A stretch of DNA of 64,000 bases from Diphasiastrum complanatum (Eukaryota > Streptophyta > Lycopodiopsida > Lycopodiales > Lycopodiaceae). Location of the stretch: contig CM055102.1 of NCBI GenBank assembly GCA_029204225.1, forward strand, positions 40,103,220 through 40,167,219. Direction: 5' to 3'. Both the position numbers and the translations under genes were made by a program. The notes under the pieces are model-generated. The model did not search any database. It was not told where the DNA came from and was given only the letters and a program-made list of their open reading frames with translations. Each line of letters begins with the position of its first letter. Position 1 is the first letter of the stretch. Shown in pieces: positions 55,401 through 64,000 of the stretch.

Positions 55401-58400
55401 AATGTGTTATGTTTGATGGATGGATCTGATCACGGGTAGCGTTGCAGCATTGATTATTTTGGAAGGTGAGTGGTGCAAGCAGCAACGGGCCAAATGTTTA
55501 CTGATCCCCTGCTCTAGAGGATCAGTTGGCTTGTTTGGTTTCTATATGTTCTTGTTCTGGTTCTTTTCGTATCCCAGTACAGTTTCGAGGTTAATTCTGC
55601 CTGTTATCAAGCTTCGTGGACATTTATTAGATATGTTCTTATGTCCTGCCTGTCAGAGGACACTCAGGGTCGTCTCTCTTGAAAGCACTCACACTCAAAC
55701 AGAGATGCAAGCCATGAACACTCATTTACAGATCAGCATGCAACCCAAATAAACATTCAATAGTTTCTACAGCTACCTATTCTAAAAACGAACTGAAATC
55801 AGATCCTAAACACTACTACACTTTGTAGCTATTGTTACAATCTATCAAAAACTACTTGTTACTAGTTAAACATTGGAACTCATTTGTCATTTCAGAAATT
55901 ATATTACAGACTACATGATTGCTTGTTTATGCGCATCTTGTCATTTTAAACAATAAAGAGCATTGTAAGCTAGATTTGCGATCTTTATTCTTGTCATATA
56001 ATATGATGTATGATTTTATGCTGAATCTTTGGTTCTAATTGTCATGACATCTTTGACATAAGTCACATGCTTGTAATGATATTCTAAGTTGGTGCATTGT
56101 CCTTGCTCACTAATCTTACCTTTTTTATTGTATAATAGCTCATGGGCAGTTTATTTTTACAAATTTGCAAAGAATTTCATTTTAAGAAACCCTAAAATCA
56201 AAAAAAACGTTTGAAACAATTAGTCAATTTCTCCAAACACTTGAAATGTGTTTCATATTTAAAAATTTTAGACATTTGGTTGCTACACTACCTTTAGCAT
56301 GTTTTTGACTTGGATTTGAGAAAACAATAAGCCTTTAGTTTCAAGTTAAGGTTAGGAAACATGGATCGTGTTGCGTATAGACCAGTGAAATGTGTCAATG
56401 TGTACACCAACTATATGTCAAATGCCTCTACATGGAGTAACTACCAAGATTCTAAAAGTGTGTTTATTAGGTGTAAGAAATCTCAATTGCCAACTATTGC
56501 ATCCCCTACTCCAATAATAAAAGTTGAGCACATGTGCCATGCCAAGACATTTTGTTTTTTATTGTGGATAGTGATTGAGTAGTGGTGGATGCCAGTGGTA
56601 ATAGACGCATGTGCCCTTTAAGCCTTGATCATATTTCAAGGCGATATGCATGCAAAGGCTAGTGAACACCATAGGTTGATAGTTGGTGGTGTGAACACCA
56701 ATACTCTACTTAGTCTAGAATCTAGATCGTAGCAAAATGGTATAATGTCGATGGACCTAAGGTTTCATGAAACCGCAATTCTTTATTGAAAAAAGCATGC
56801 TTCCATTTCAATCGAATTTGGCCCATTTTGAACATAGAAAAATTTGGAATGGCCCCAATTACTTGACTCTATTCCACAGATAATGGATTTAGTTTATATT
56901 CGACTTTGAATCTTGTTTATGATGTTAAATGAGTCATGGTTATATTTGATTTTGAATTCTATGATTATGTTGAGTTTGAATTCTAGCAAATGCAATCAAT
57001 TTTTGTGTGCACTCAATTGTCAGCTCTTGCAAGTGGTCATTGTAGTCACTATTGTGTATTATTTAAGTAGAACTAAGAAGTAAAATTATGTGAAATGCAA
57101 GACAAGTGACGATAAGTCATTGCTTTCTAGTTTTCTTGCTATTTTTTTGTAAGAAATTTGAAAGAAGCTGATTATTAAGGCAAGAAACCTTAGATGGATC
57201 AATGATTTGCAAATTGCCAGACATCTTGGAAAAGGTTGATTAAATATTGTTCCAAAAATGTTTTCTCCTATTTACTTTGTAAGGGTTGAAATGTCATGTC
57301 CCCAGAAGGACATAATTAGAAGACTACCCTTTGGTCAGCATCCATTCTAGCTAGGAAGAATTGTTAGTTCACCTTCTTTTAAGTTTCTAGAACATTAAGT
57401 TCACCTACAAGAAAGAGCAACATAGTAAGTTTCTATAGCTTCTTTGCAAGTGAAGGTGGATTCGATCAAGAGAAAGGCCCTCAGCAAAAAGCAAATGAAT
57501 TCCCCTACCTCCTTAAAGAAAAATAAGAAAAATTTACCTTTAAGTACATTAACTTGCTCAAAACCTCACTACATAGCATAGTTGCTCAACAAAATGAACC
57601 ACTAAATATAGAAAGAATTAGCACAACCCACTAGCTAGATAGTTAGTTTGTGGAGACGACATGTGTGCACAAAAGAGCAAGCTGGTAAGCTTCAAATCTT
57701 AGCTTTTGGGTAGTTCCATTTGGCAAAGTTACTCGACATATATACACAATAGTTGCAACTCAAACCTAAACTTTCAATTTGAATGGTATACTTCAGATTC
57801 TAGGACTGTATATAATTTTGTTCAGAATTTTGCTTCTGCTTTTGAAGTTACTGAAGGATGCCTATACTATTGAATTCTTCGACAGTTTCCACGGCTTAAG
57901 AACCTTTGCATGTGGCGTGCCGCCCTTGGGCCCGAGATTCTTAAACCGTGGACAGTCCATGGTATAACAACCGTGCCAAGGTCCTTTCTTTCCATAGCCA
58001 ACTCATTTTTATTTCTCCACTATGAGCGGGGTAAAAACTAGTTGTTGGTCCTGTATAGCCTCGGGGCTTTACAAGGGGTAATGTCCCGGGATCATGACAG
58101 AGGTTTTTTAGGCTGCATAATACCTCCGGAATAAATCAATAAATAAAAGAGACAGTTTTTACGTGTGTATAAAACATAATAGAGGCCATTTGTTTTCAGA
58201 AGAGAATAATACCTGATTGAGAATGAAGCTTTTCCCTTGACGGGCCCTTCCACACACCGAAACCACACCCAGAGGTCCCTTGACAAGCTGCAGTGCTGCC
58301 ACCGCCTCTGCATCCATCCTGAACTTGCCCTTCTCGTCGCAGTACACGAGCCTCAGGGCCTTGGGAGCGCTCCTGCCATAATTATTATTTACTTCTTGCA

Positions 58401-58473
58401 CAGCAGGTCCATCGTCCTCATCGTTCTTGCCCTTTGCAGGAGTGCCCCCTCGGAATCCCAGAATCTGCATCAT
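26931..58473 (-). CDS. GBPL3: Plant guanylate-binding protein, GBPL3 type (complete, 14 exons, 1072 aa)
   Basis: Large dynamin-superfamily GTPase; Arabidopsis GBPL3 forms nuclear condensates and acts in immunity and at the nuclear periphery. Exons: 58473-58213, 46604-46443, 46351-46286, 46141-45998, 45803-45690, 36444-36343, 36150-35965, 31456-31367, 31278-31144, 30424-30302, 30116-30031, 29844-29232, 28231-28154, 27989-26931. Every junction has GT/AG and fitting phase, and the joined frame has no stop over 1072 codons, close to the family's roughly 1080. Order: GTP-binding domain (about 40-340), helical GBP-C domain (340-460), long coiled coil (460-950), two basic NLS-like clusters (960-965, 990-994) and a SAP-like tail (1030-1072). 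Three introns (11.6, 9.2 and 4.5 kb) are swollen by mobile elements, yet the coding sequence is undamaged, which argues for selection and working splicing. Function is by family, not shown here. Confidence 0.93.
32310..32880 (+). mobile_element. LINE reverse-transcriptase fragment, decayed
   Basis: At 32713-32753 one plus frame reads [14 protein letters not shown], which matches the conserved QGCPLSP block of LINE reverse transcriptases. At 32794-32820 another frame reads [11 protein letters not shown], matching the catalytic YADD..LLA block with one active-site Asp replaced by Val. The blocks are much too close together and in different frames, so an internal deletion has occurred. Confidence 0.5.
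34660..35130 (+). mobile_element. Possible solo LTR or LTR fragment
   Basis: A GC-richer island in A+T-rich intron sequence. It has internally repeated phrases (GCCGATCAGGCTGC, GTTGATTAGGCTGTT, ACCGATCAGGTTGCT) and then a TATA-like CTCTATAAAAACC near 34938, followed by pyrimidine-rich sequence. That layout resembles a plant LTR U3-R-U5, but no second copy lies in the window and the ends are undefined. Confidence 0.25.
35965..36444 (-). CDS. GBPL3: GBP exons 6-7: end of the GTPase domain
   Basis: Residues 250-345, split by a 192-bp intron. [20 protein letters not shown] contains the guanine-cap region. [12 protein letters not shown] and [20 protein letters not shown] lead into the helical domain. 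The cluster is isolated between the 9.2-kb and 4.5-kb introns. Confidence 0.95.
36640..36840 (-). mobile_element. Possible tRNA-derived SINE
   Basis: On the minus strand GGCCGAGTGGGCTAGG resembles a pol III A box. It is followed about 45 bp later by GAGCTTCTTGGGATTTAAACCC, which resembles the B-box region of plant SINEs such as the Au family. No clear poly(A)/T tail or target-site duplication was identified. Confidence 0.35.
37110..41190 (-). mobile_element. Ty3/gypsy chromovirus, degenerate, gag to chromodomain
   Basis: The order along the minus strand is gag (about 41190-40680), zinc knuckle [15 protein letters not shown] (about 40730-40685), protease (FDDGSTHNF, near 40500), reverse transcriptase (about 40090-39340, with [12 protein letters not shown]), RNase H (39311-38637, TDHQALKY and ADALSRI), integrase (about 38320-37720: [27 protein letters not shown] supply D, D and E) and chromodomain (37300-37190, [10 protein letters not shown]). 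The Gag-Pol frame is broken by several stops and frameshifts, for example within gag near 41060, in RT around 39530-39730 and between RNase H and integrase near 38400-38630. The N-terminal part of gag and both LTRs were not found. It lies in GBP intron 5, same strand as the gene. Confidence 0.92.
41189..43484 (+). CDS. Gag-protease ORF of the plus-strand element with unknown C-terminal extension
   Basis: The open frame extends from 41100 to 43484 (794 codons). The first roughly 29 codons are antisense to the neighbouring gag and not natural. Gag covers about residues 30-180, an acidic His/Asp/Val-rich linker about 190-380, and protease about 385-480. The last roughly 290 residues (from about 42650) match nothing that I know and are rich in Ser, Pro, Val and, near the end, Trp/Phe/His/Cys. 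As a retroelement capsid protein it would act in virus-like particles. It is likely inactive because its 5' part is lost. Confidence 0.55.
43503..44411 (+). CDS. Unknown ORF between protease and chromodomain-like tail
   Basis: 302 codons, starting 18 bp after the preceding stop. No family is recognisable. The residues are unusually aromatic (Trp, Phe, His) and hydrophobic, reflecting T-rich DNA. It occupies the place of integrase in an autonomous element. It may be a long-decayed pol, captured foreign sequence or chance openness. Confidence 0.3.
   Translation: MLHIAWSPMLSCHFNLVFRDHQITLREFLLLSWIVFGDVDAIYFSIAHMCFDTHSQLHVDIDPMLATDVGDHVPRSSAFLLFLTCAPGVYFGITLVANFDGSSDSPSISGVSYDGLVCPYEVFPDEFFGYSFSIEASTISRFVAIVFMHHDFLDDALISWTFWSFWHAALLVIGALKVPCAIATSHSWALWIPWAFDHVGAHFSILAILCQDLFMIHVSWHIACFSMLLQRVCHPAYVPTPWCWSSGVAIFSWGTYIIEFAHMVDGYVYDAAIRDECPSLFQFPYWLPVVDAVLPSRAFWIP
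44738..45180 (+). mobile_element. Probable polypurine tract and LTR sequence of the plus-strand element
   Basis: GTGTCGGGGAGAG near 44739-44751 looks like a polypurine tract just before a 3' LTR. The next 400 bp are non-coding and pyrimidine-rich, with TCTCTCTTTAGTCTCC stretches typical of LTR U5, and contain a 31-bp tandem repeat (GTCTTGCTTATGTG) at about 45076-45137. There is no partner LTR in the window to confirm the ends. Confidence 0.35.
45181..45689. other. Remaining GBP intron 5 sequence
   Basis: No gene or clear element here. It ends with the GT donor of GBP exon 5 at 45689-45688. Confidence 0.5.
45690..46604 (-). CDS. GBPL3: GBP exons 2-5: rest of the GTPase core
   Basis: Four compact exons separated by introns of 91, 144 and 194 bp give residues 88-249. 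They carry the G2 region THRPCTKG (100-107), the G3 motif DSEG (131-134) and the RD motif that replaces the usual G4 in guanylate-binding proteins (WLLRD, residues 211-212, split between exons 4 and 5). The strings [20 protein letters not shown] and [12 protein letters not shown] are typical of plant members. Confidence 0.95.
46605..48614. other. GBP intron 1, 3' part
   Basis: A+T-rich, no coding pattern. A short GA microsatellite, (GA)n of about 20 bp, lies at 46780-46799. 48200-48560 has higher GC content but no recognisable feature. Confidence 0.5.
48615..49803 (-). repeat. 3' LTR of the gag-only element (1189 bp)
   Basis: On the minus strand it starts TGTTGGCTGATTCTG and ends GATCAGTAAACA. 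Its last 384 bases align with the truncated partner at 55495-55832. That partner lacks an internal block of about 50 bp present here. Confidence 0.8.
52034..53482 (-). pseudogene. gag of the gag-only element, with CCHC zinc knuckle
   Basis: Three minus-strand frames follow one another: 53482-53216, 53174-52929 (retrotransposon gag domain, e.g. [24 protein letters not shown] absent) and 52868-52140. The last includes a coiled-coil stretch ([20 protein letters not shown]) and two metal-binding-like motifs, [15 protein letters not shown] and the CCHC knuckle [15 protein letters not shown]. One stop, near 52928, breaks the gag domain from the knuckle part. Gag forms the particle and packages RNA. 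Confidence 0.75.
53530..54410. repeat. A-rich array of CTCGAAAAA-type repeats
   Basis: Very many irregular copies of CTCGAAAAA, ATCTAGAAAAA and CACGAAAAA fill almost 900 bp of the element's leader, between the 5' LTR and gag. The Lys/Arg-rich plus frame (53987-54253) and the Phe/Ser-rich minus frame are by-products. Confidence 0.9.
54410..55040. repeat. Array of GATCGAGATCTGACTGAAATG-type repeats
   Basis: The phrase GAGATCTGACTGAAATGCTTC and variants (GAGATCTGA, GGTCGAGATC) recur about every 25-35 bp, roughly 20 times, in the outer leader. It is interrupted near 54595-54720 by unique T-rich sequence. Confidence 0.85.
55105..55258. repeat. 25-bp tandem array, about six copies
   Basis: Unit GACTCGGCTGAGTTGGAACG plus CGAAT recurs with few changes. 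It directly follows the two other leader repeats, nearer to the primer binding site. Confidence 0.9.
55833..58212. other. GBP intron 1, 5' part
   Basis: A+T-rich to about 57880, with no coding pattern. It then holds a GC-richer stretch with an inverted repeat (57889-57951), and the GT donor of exon 1 at 58212-58211. Confidence 0.5.
57889..57951. repeat. Inverted repeat with GC-rich loop
   Basis: CCACGGCTTAAGAA (57889-57902) faces TTCTTAAACCGTGG (57938-57951), with 13 of 14 positions complementary. The 35-base loop is GC-rich (GGCGTGCCGCCCTTGGGCCC). It could be a hairpin in the intron RNA or the remnant of a small transposon end. Confidence 0.6.
58213..58473 (-). CDS. GBPL3: GBP exon 1: start codon and P-loop
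   Basis: Encodes residues 1-87. The acidic, low-complexity N-terminus is followed by [14 protein letters not shown] and the G1 loop GRARQGKSF (75-82 is GRARQGKS). It ends after FILNQ at a phase-0 donor. The ATG at 58473 is followed directly by a second ATG codon, so the protein starts MM; either could initiate. The next exon is 11.6 kb away. Confidence 0.93.
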
Positions 58474-59005
58474 CTTTCAATGCTTCAAGATGCCCCCACT
58501 ACAGCTACAATTTATGCTCAATTCACGGACAAAGCTTTACATAAACTAATAGGAAACCCTATCTCTTGTGATTTATGATAGAAATTAAGTCTAATGGCAG
58601 GACACCGTATCTGTGAATGGAAAATGAGGAAGCCGAAAGCTATGCATGAATATGAAGGATCTTTCAATGCCGGAAGCGGCCCCCACTACAACTACACTTG
58701 ATGCTCAATACACGAAGAAAGATTTACATCAAATGATGGGGCAAAACTAGCCTTAAATTCAAGAAAGAAAGAACCTAGCCTTTGTGATATGTGTTTGGAT
58801 CTTTCAATGCCGGAAGACGCCCCGACTACAAATACACTTGATGCTCAATACACGAACAAAGATTTACATCAACTGATAGGGCAAAACTAGGTTTAAATCC
58901 AAGAAAAAAAGAACCTAGGCTTTGTGATATGTGATTGATCCAGGGAAAGGACAGAAACACCATATCTGTGAATGAAAAATGAGGAAGCCGAAAGCCATGG
59001 ATGCC
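58471..59005. repeat. Three-copy repeat in the GBP 5' flank
   Basis: A block beginning CTTTCAATGC starts at 58474, 58661 and 58801. The last two copies (period 140 bp) share TACACTTGATGCTCAATACACGA and AAAACTAG, and the first is more diverged. A further shared tail ATATCTGTGAATG..AATGAGGAAGCCGAAAGC occurs after the first copy (58605-58640) and the third (58960-59000) but not the second. The array begins at the start codon, so it forms the 5' UTR and proximal promoter of the GBP gene. Confidence 0.85.
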
Positions 59006-59480
59006 TAGAAAGGATCGTTTGCAGAGTTAGGGATTGATCGCCATTTTTGCGAAACTCTGGCGCAAAAACAAAATTTGAATCGAGAATGCAGAAGACAGAC
59101 AGAAGAGAAATAAAGCGAACTGATATCTATTAGAGTTGGGCTTTCTGGGACGATGGATTTCGTGACGCCCACTTAGATTATCGCCGCGTGGCCTATACGC
59201 CACGTGGACTCCTCCCAAGCGTTCCTGGCAGAATCTGCAGGTCTGGAATGGAATCCAACGGTGGCGGGGTTTCTATCATCCAGTTCCATTGAGATACACG
59301 CGGAAAGGTCGAAAGCCTCGTCCTGGCACGAGTCGGTTAGTGGAGTTTTTGGAGAGACAAATGGGTGTGGGTGACCGGCTCGAGGTGCCTCAGCAACCGG
59401 CTTGGCCAGTTGCCGTGGGCCAATGTGTGGAGGCAGGCGCCCAAACGACTTTTGAAAATGAGTGGGACACGCGGCAGTAA
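59006..59480. other. GBP upstream region
   Basis: GC-richer than its surroundings, probably the promoter. No clear TATA box. The small plus frame at 59289-59480 has no known relative. Confidence 0.35.
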
Positions 59481-59483
59481 AGA

Positions 59484-59513
59484 TTGGGGGGGGTGGGGGG
59501 GGGTGGGGGGTGT
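59484..59513 (+). repeat. G-run tract (potential G-quadruplex)
   Basis: Runs of 8, 9 and 6 G separated by single T residues on the plus strand, about 1.0 kb above the GBP start codon. This could fold as a quadruplex on the strand that is non-template for rightward transcription. Confidence 0.8.
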
Positions 59514-62500
59514 TCCTTTATAGAGAGTGAAATTTTGAATTGAGAGCCTTTTTTTAAGATTGTTTTTTCTCATACATCGGCCATGTATTTTTTGGGTTTT
59601 AACTTGGGTGAATATCACACCGTGAACCCTCTCTTGTCACATCATAGAGAGACAAGTTTTTTATTGTGGTCTTAGACTAGAGGCAAGTCCATTCACATGG
59701 CCCTTTGACTTGTCGCCCATTTTTCAAACTTTGGCAAGTGAGTTGAAGGGCAATGGGTCACCCCCCTTTCAAAACTTGGTTAGAAACTATTAAATGAAGA
59801 GTCTCAATCTGATTGGCTAGTTTGAGTTCTTGTCATCCCATTGGTCCATTTCTGCTATGTTGCCCATGGCAACATAACATGTCAATGTCCCCATGGCAAC
59901 TTAACATGTCAATGTCCCCATGCCCAAAATATGCTTAAGTTGCTCCTACATGGCATGGGTCCCATGTTGCCTCATCTGCCACATGGTGGCAACTCAACAT
60001 AAATCTGAAGGGGGGGGACCCGTTTTTCCACCTTGGACCAATGGGAGGACATCATTTTAATTTGGAGCTTGCTAGGCAATGTAATCTGAAACCACCTTTA
60101 TATTTTTAAAGCTCATCTTTGTTGACATTGGATGAGGCTGTGTGAGAATGAAATAGTTTTCAAGAGCATGTTGTTGAGATCACTTCTCCTGCTTACAAGA
60201 ATATTAGTGAGAGACTTTTCTTGAAGCTTAAGTTTGTTGATTGTGATCAATTGCCATATTTTCTACACATGGACCTCCCATGTCCCTTCTCACTATTTGC
60301 CACCCTCTTAATGACATGACACTTCATTTTGATAAATCAAAGAAACAAAAACAAAAGTCACAAATGCACGTGTCAAAGATTTGTGTCCAAGTATCTTGCG
60401 TGATATTCTAGAAAAGCTTGCAACTATCTCACCCCAAAAAATCTTTTGAATCACATGCATTTTGGTCATTGGCCCAAGCTCATTCCATTTCCACAACCAG
60501 TATTAACCACTCGTATAATCTCTCGCCTAGTTTTTTATTCCTAAATGTTGGCTAGACTGGTGCAAGTTTTGCCTCACTCATTGTGTAGCATGCTTTGTGT
60601 AGACATTATTGGAGAACTCAACTATATGAGTTGCATTTAAACACATTCCATTATTGTCACTCAACATAAATGTTGCAATCCAAGTTATTGCACTAATCAT
60701 ACCTAAAAGGATGTATTATCCATTGTTGCTTGTTAAAAAAGTCATCGTAAAGTTATATTGGAGCACTCTGTGACAATAATACTGATGCTCGATCTTTGTG
60801 TTGCTCATATTTAAGTTTTAGTTCTTTCATTATTCCTCACTTTTTGAACCTAGCTCCCTTATTTTCAATGTCAATCTCTTATTACTTACATCATATCATT
60901 CATTTTTGGCCTTGCCTTGCAAAGGCAATACTGTGTTGAGGTCGGTCAATGAAATTTGAAAGAAAGTCAACATTTAAGACAGCTTGTGATGCCGGCCCAA
61001 AAATTTTAAGCTGGAACCTTAATTAAAGGTCAAACGATCTTACATGCAATTAATCATGCATGCATCTAAAAAAATAGCAAAAGACGTATGTTTGAATTAG
61101 CACACATGCATGCATGCTTGTGAAAGTTAGGCATAGCATGTGCAACACATGGGGTGGGCTGCAGGCCGAGCTACGGTTGATTGTCGCTTGTAAGCAGCAT
61201 CAATATTTTGCTAGCTTGGTAAGGATCAAGGAAGCAACTAAGCTGATTTGTTCTTCATTTAGTTATTGATTATTTGATTTGATCTTTGTAATTAATCATG
61301 ATGTTTGCTCTACATAAGCCTATTTTTTTCACAAAAGCTCAAAGGAAGCGGCCTAAACGAAGAGAAGATGAGACTGCAGAACAAGAATGGATTTTGCAAG
61401 GCTTGCATGTGTGTGATCTATAGCAAATTTGATTTTGAGTCCATGGATCAGGTGTGATTTTTGCTCTCACTAGACTCACACAGACTGTGCAATTAGGGTT
61501 GGTCTGATTTGTATGGGTCCAAGCTAGAAAAGGAAACCCATTGCCTTAGAGATGATTAGATGCAGAGCATGCGGATTCACATCGAAATTGTTGGGCTGAG
61601 TCATAAATGTTTTTAAGGTGTGTATTGTTGATTTTTAAATTTCAAAAATCAAGACACAAACATAAACGATGTTGATCGTGCAAGACACAAATTTGATTGT
61701 AGATTTCGCATTCCAGATTGGCAAAACGATTGAATATCACAAAGGCCTACTTTGTCGTCTAAAGTTTACATTCAAGAAGTTTGAGTAAGTTTACTTTTTC
61801 TTCAATCCATCTCCCAGCAACTTGATTCTGCCATTAGCAAATACTATGAAATACGTTTGAAGCTCATGATATCAAATTACATAAATCAAAACTAAAACAT
61901 AAATCCATTGCATAAAATAAATTTTCACACATTTCTAGACTTTATTGTCAACTTATTACTCCCATATTATGTTGCAAATGCCTTTCCACAATGCTAAACT
62001 TGTGAGATTCACATAAAGTAAAAATACGACATTATGACATGGCAAGGCCTTTGTGGTACAAACCCACATCGTTCTTGTTTGTTTTCATTTAGGTTTGCTT
62101 TAAGTTGCAATATGAGCTACTACACTGCAAAAAACATCTTGACACTACTCTTTCTAATGCATGGTGGTAGTGGTGGTAATTGTCAAGCCATCGTAGAAAG
62201 TGGCTTGAGTGGAATACGTGGTGGAATTAGTTGGGGGAGGGGATCGTCCTCCAACAAATTTACCATGACGAGTTGTGGAGACCAATTAAATGGTGACAAC
62301 TCCAAACCAGAGTCGTCTTAAAATTCTTCCATACATTGAGGACTCAGATCCTTGACAATTGATATTTACAGGATCAATAAGTGGAAGCCAACTTAGTGCC
62401 TAGTGGTGAGCCCTCCAATCATCCCTACTCAATCAATGTCAACGAGTCTTTGATCTAACAATGTTAGCCCCTACTCAATCAATGTAAATGAGTCTTTGAC

Positions 62501-63941
62501 CTAACAATGTTCTACATTACAACTCCTCTCCTTGATTGGCAAACTCAACCAATGTAAGAGAAGAATTGCATCATTGAAACACTACATAGGACAATTTCTT
62601 TTGATAGATTTGTTTCTAACAAGCGAATGTCTAGATTCCTTGGCCACCACATTCGCCATCACGACATTAAATTAAGGCAGGCCACAAGGAAGAGTAGTGA
62701 AGACTGGGAGGACATTTTTCAATGAACAAATGTAGAACCTAATAAACGTGACACTAGAAAGCACAATGATTATAACAATCATATAAATTATAGCCATCAT
62801 AGAAAAATGTGAAAGAAATATTTAAAAGCACGACATATGTACTAAAGAGCACCGAAGATGCAACAAAGCACTCAATGAGCCCCAAAACAAGCTTCATTTT
62901 CAGTAAACATCAACGAGCAATTTAATAGGGCCTTGCATAGTGACATTCTAGCAACAATTTAAAAAGTAGAACACATGCATCGTTAAGCAACATATGTGCT
63001 CTACACACTCGACAAATGTTGTATTTTGCTTTTGGATTGGCCTTTATATTGTTACCCCCACACCACATTGTCCCTTTTGCAACATTTGTGCGTGTTGCTA
63101 AATGCAACTTTATGAAGAAATTGTACTCTACTTTCAATTTGCCCTTTCCGTGTTGAGGCCCCACAATATTGTGTCATTGAGCGACATCTATAGATAATGA
63201 AATTTCACTCAACGACAATATATCGATGCTTTGAATTCGATTTAAGACTTCTATAGCCATGTTTGGGTGTTAACCACATTGCTTAGGCATTATTCAACAA
63301 TGTACAAATATGTTAATATGTTGATATAAGGGTCATTGAGCAATTTTCATTGTCAATGGAAAAAATGAGCATTTATGACATGCACAAAAAAGTTTGATAA
63401 ACATCACAAAGGTTGCTAAAAAATTCTTATTTTTTTGTTGATATCCATCCTTCTTTAACTAAAATTTACTTCACTTGCATAACACGTATAAGATTTTTGT
63501 AACAAAGTTTCTGCTAAGCTTTTGGTTGCATGAAGCTTACTCCTTGCTTGAGAGAACGGTTTTGTAGCTAACTTTTATCGTGATTTAATAAAAGCATTAA
63601 GTCTCCTTGCATTCTCAATGAGAAGATTCCTAAGTAGTGAGGGCTACATACCTCTTAAAAATTTAGACAACTTGGAGCCTTGCCCCTTTTGGATTGGAAA
63701 AAGCCAATGTTTAGATCCTTGGAATAGGAGGGCTGAATCTTGATAGGTTTATAGATTCAAAAATTCCTACTATCATCCTCGAAGTGTGAATGTATAACAA
63801 CTTTAATATGATCAATGTTGCACATCATAGTACAATCATCGACATATTTCTCTTGATCTAAACATTCTTGAGAGATTCACGAAGGCATAATTTTGATTGG
63901 CAAGCAATAATTACATTCTTCATGAATAGAGAGAAATATTT

Positions 63942-63947
<6 letters not shown>
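59514..63947. other. Spacer without recognisable gene
   Basis: No gene family found. Short tandem duplications occur at 59869-59922 (26-bp unit CCCATGGCAAC..CATGTCAATGT) and 62423-62511 (45-bp unit CCCTACTCAATCAATGT). The longest frame, 95 codons at 62034-62321, is unlike anything I know. Confidence 0.45.

Positions 63948-64000
<53 letters not shown>
63948..64000. repeat. (GA)n microsatellite at the window edge
   Basis: Perfect GA repeat of at least 53 bp running off the right edge. Confidence 0.98.

Larger units (their letters stand above)
48615..55832 (-). mobile_element. Gag-only LTR retrotransposon (TR-GAG-like) inside GBP intron 1
   Basis: Direct repeats at 48615-49803 and 55495-55832 share their first roughly 338 bp (about 90% alike, with small indels) and end in CA on the minus strand. 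The 3' LTR begins TGTTGGCTGATT at 49803, preceded by the polypurine tract TTAGGGGTGGGATAA (49818-49804). Below the 5' LTR the sequence TTTGGCCCGTTGCTGC (55494-55479) looks like a decayed primer binding site of the TGGCGCCGTTGC type. Internal sequence codes only for gag (53482-52034). No protease, RT or integrase is visible in the 2.2 kb between gag and the polypurine tract, too short for a full pol. The 5' LTR has lost its outer part, so the copy lacks most of its promoter. Confidence 0.85.

Noticed and set aside
59289-59480. 63-codon plus-strand frame in the GBP upstream region
   Set aside because: No relatives, no context, and it lies in a probable promoter.

Overview
The window is nuclear DNA of a land plant. 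It is A+T-rich, and its genes are built from many short exons with clean GT/AG boundaries, separated by introns and spacers loaded with plant-type mobile elements (chromodomain Ty3/gypsy, Helitron, gag-only LTR element, LINE and possible SINE fragments) and long microsatellites. Three host genes could be assembled exon by exon, all on the minus strand: an Sm D2 core spliceosomal protein (3935-5090), a two-domain PIH1-family co-chaperone (16111-19618), and a long plant guanylate-binding protein of the GBPL3 type (26931-58473). A PIH1-domain protein together with very large, TE-filled introns hints at a fern, other seed-free plant or gymnosperm rather than a small-genome angiosperm. That is inference only.

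Layout. 1-1022 is an exact copy of 16639-17660, so the largest PIH1 exon occurs twice, 16,638 bp apart. 3.9-5.3 kb is the SmD2 gene with its promoter. 6.9-9.6 kb is a decayed minus-strand Helitron (HUH Rep plus PIF1-like helicase). 9.6-12.7 kb holds simple and minisatellite repeats, including about 580 bp of nearly pure CT. 12.7-16.1 kb shows no gene. 16.1-19.6 kb is the PIH1 gene, and 19.6-26.9 kb is a spacer with a GC-rich patch near 23.4 kb.

The GBP gene fills 26.9-58.5 kb. Its 14 exons join into one uninterrupted 1072-residue reading frame. Ten of its introns are about 1 kb or shorter, but three are inflated to 11.6, 9.2 and 4.5 kb. The 11.6-kb intron 1 holds a 7.2-kb gag-only LTR retrotransposon. 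The 9.2-kb intron 5 holds a decayed chromovirus (minus strand) joined gag-to-gag with an oppositely oriented element that keeps gag, protease and a chromodomain-like tail but has unrecognised open sequence where RT and integrase should be. The 4.5-kb intron 7 holds LINE debris and an LTR-like segment. The GBP 5' flank carries a 140-190 bp repeat in three copies. 59-64 kb is spacer with short repeats, ending in a GA microsatellite.

The host genes belong to unrelated processes (splicing, R2TP/dynein-type assembly, nuclear immunity-related GTPase) and show no sign of co-regulation beyond sharing a strand. All calls come from reading the sequence. Exon boundaries were set by frame continuity, GT/AG sites and family resemblance, without transcript data.
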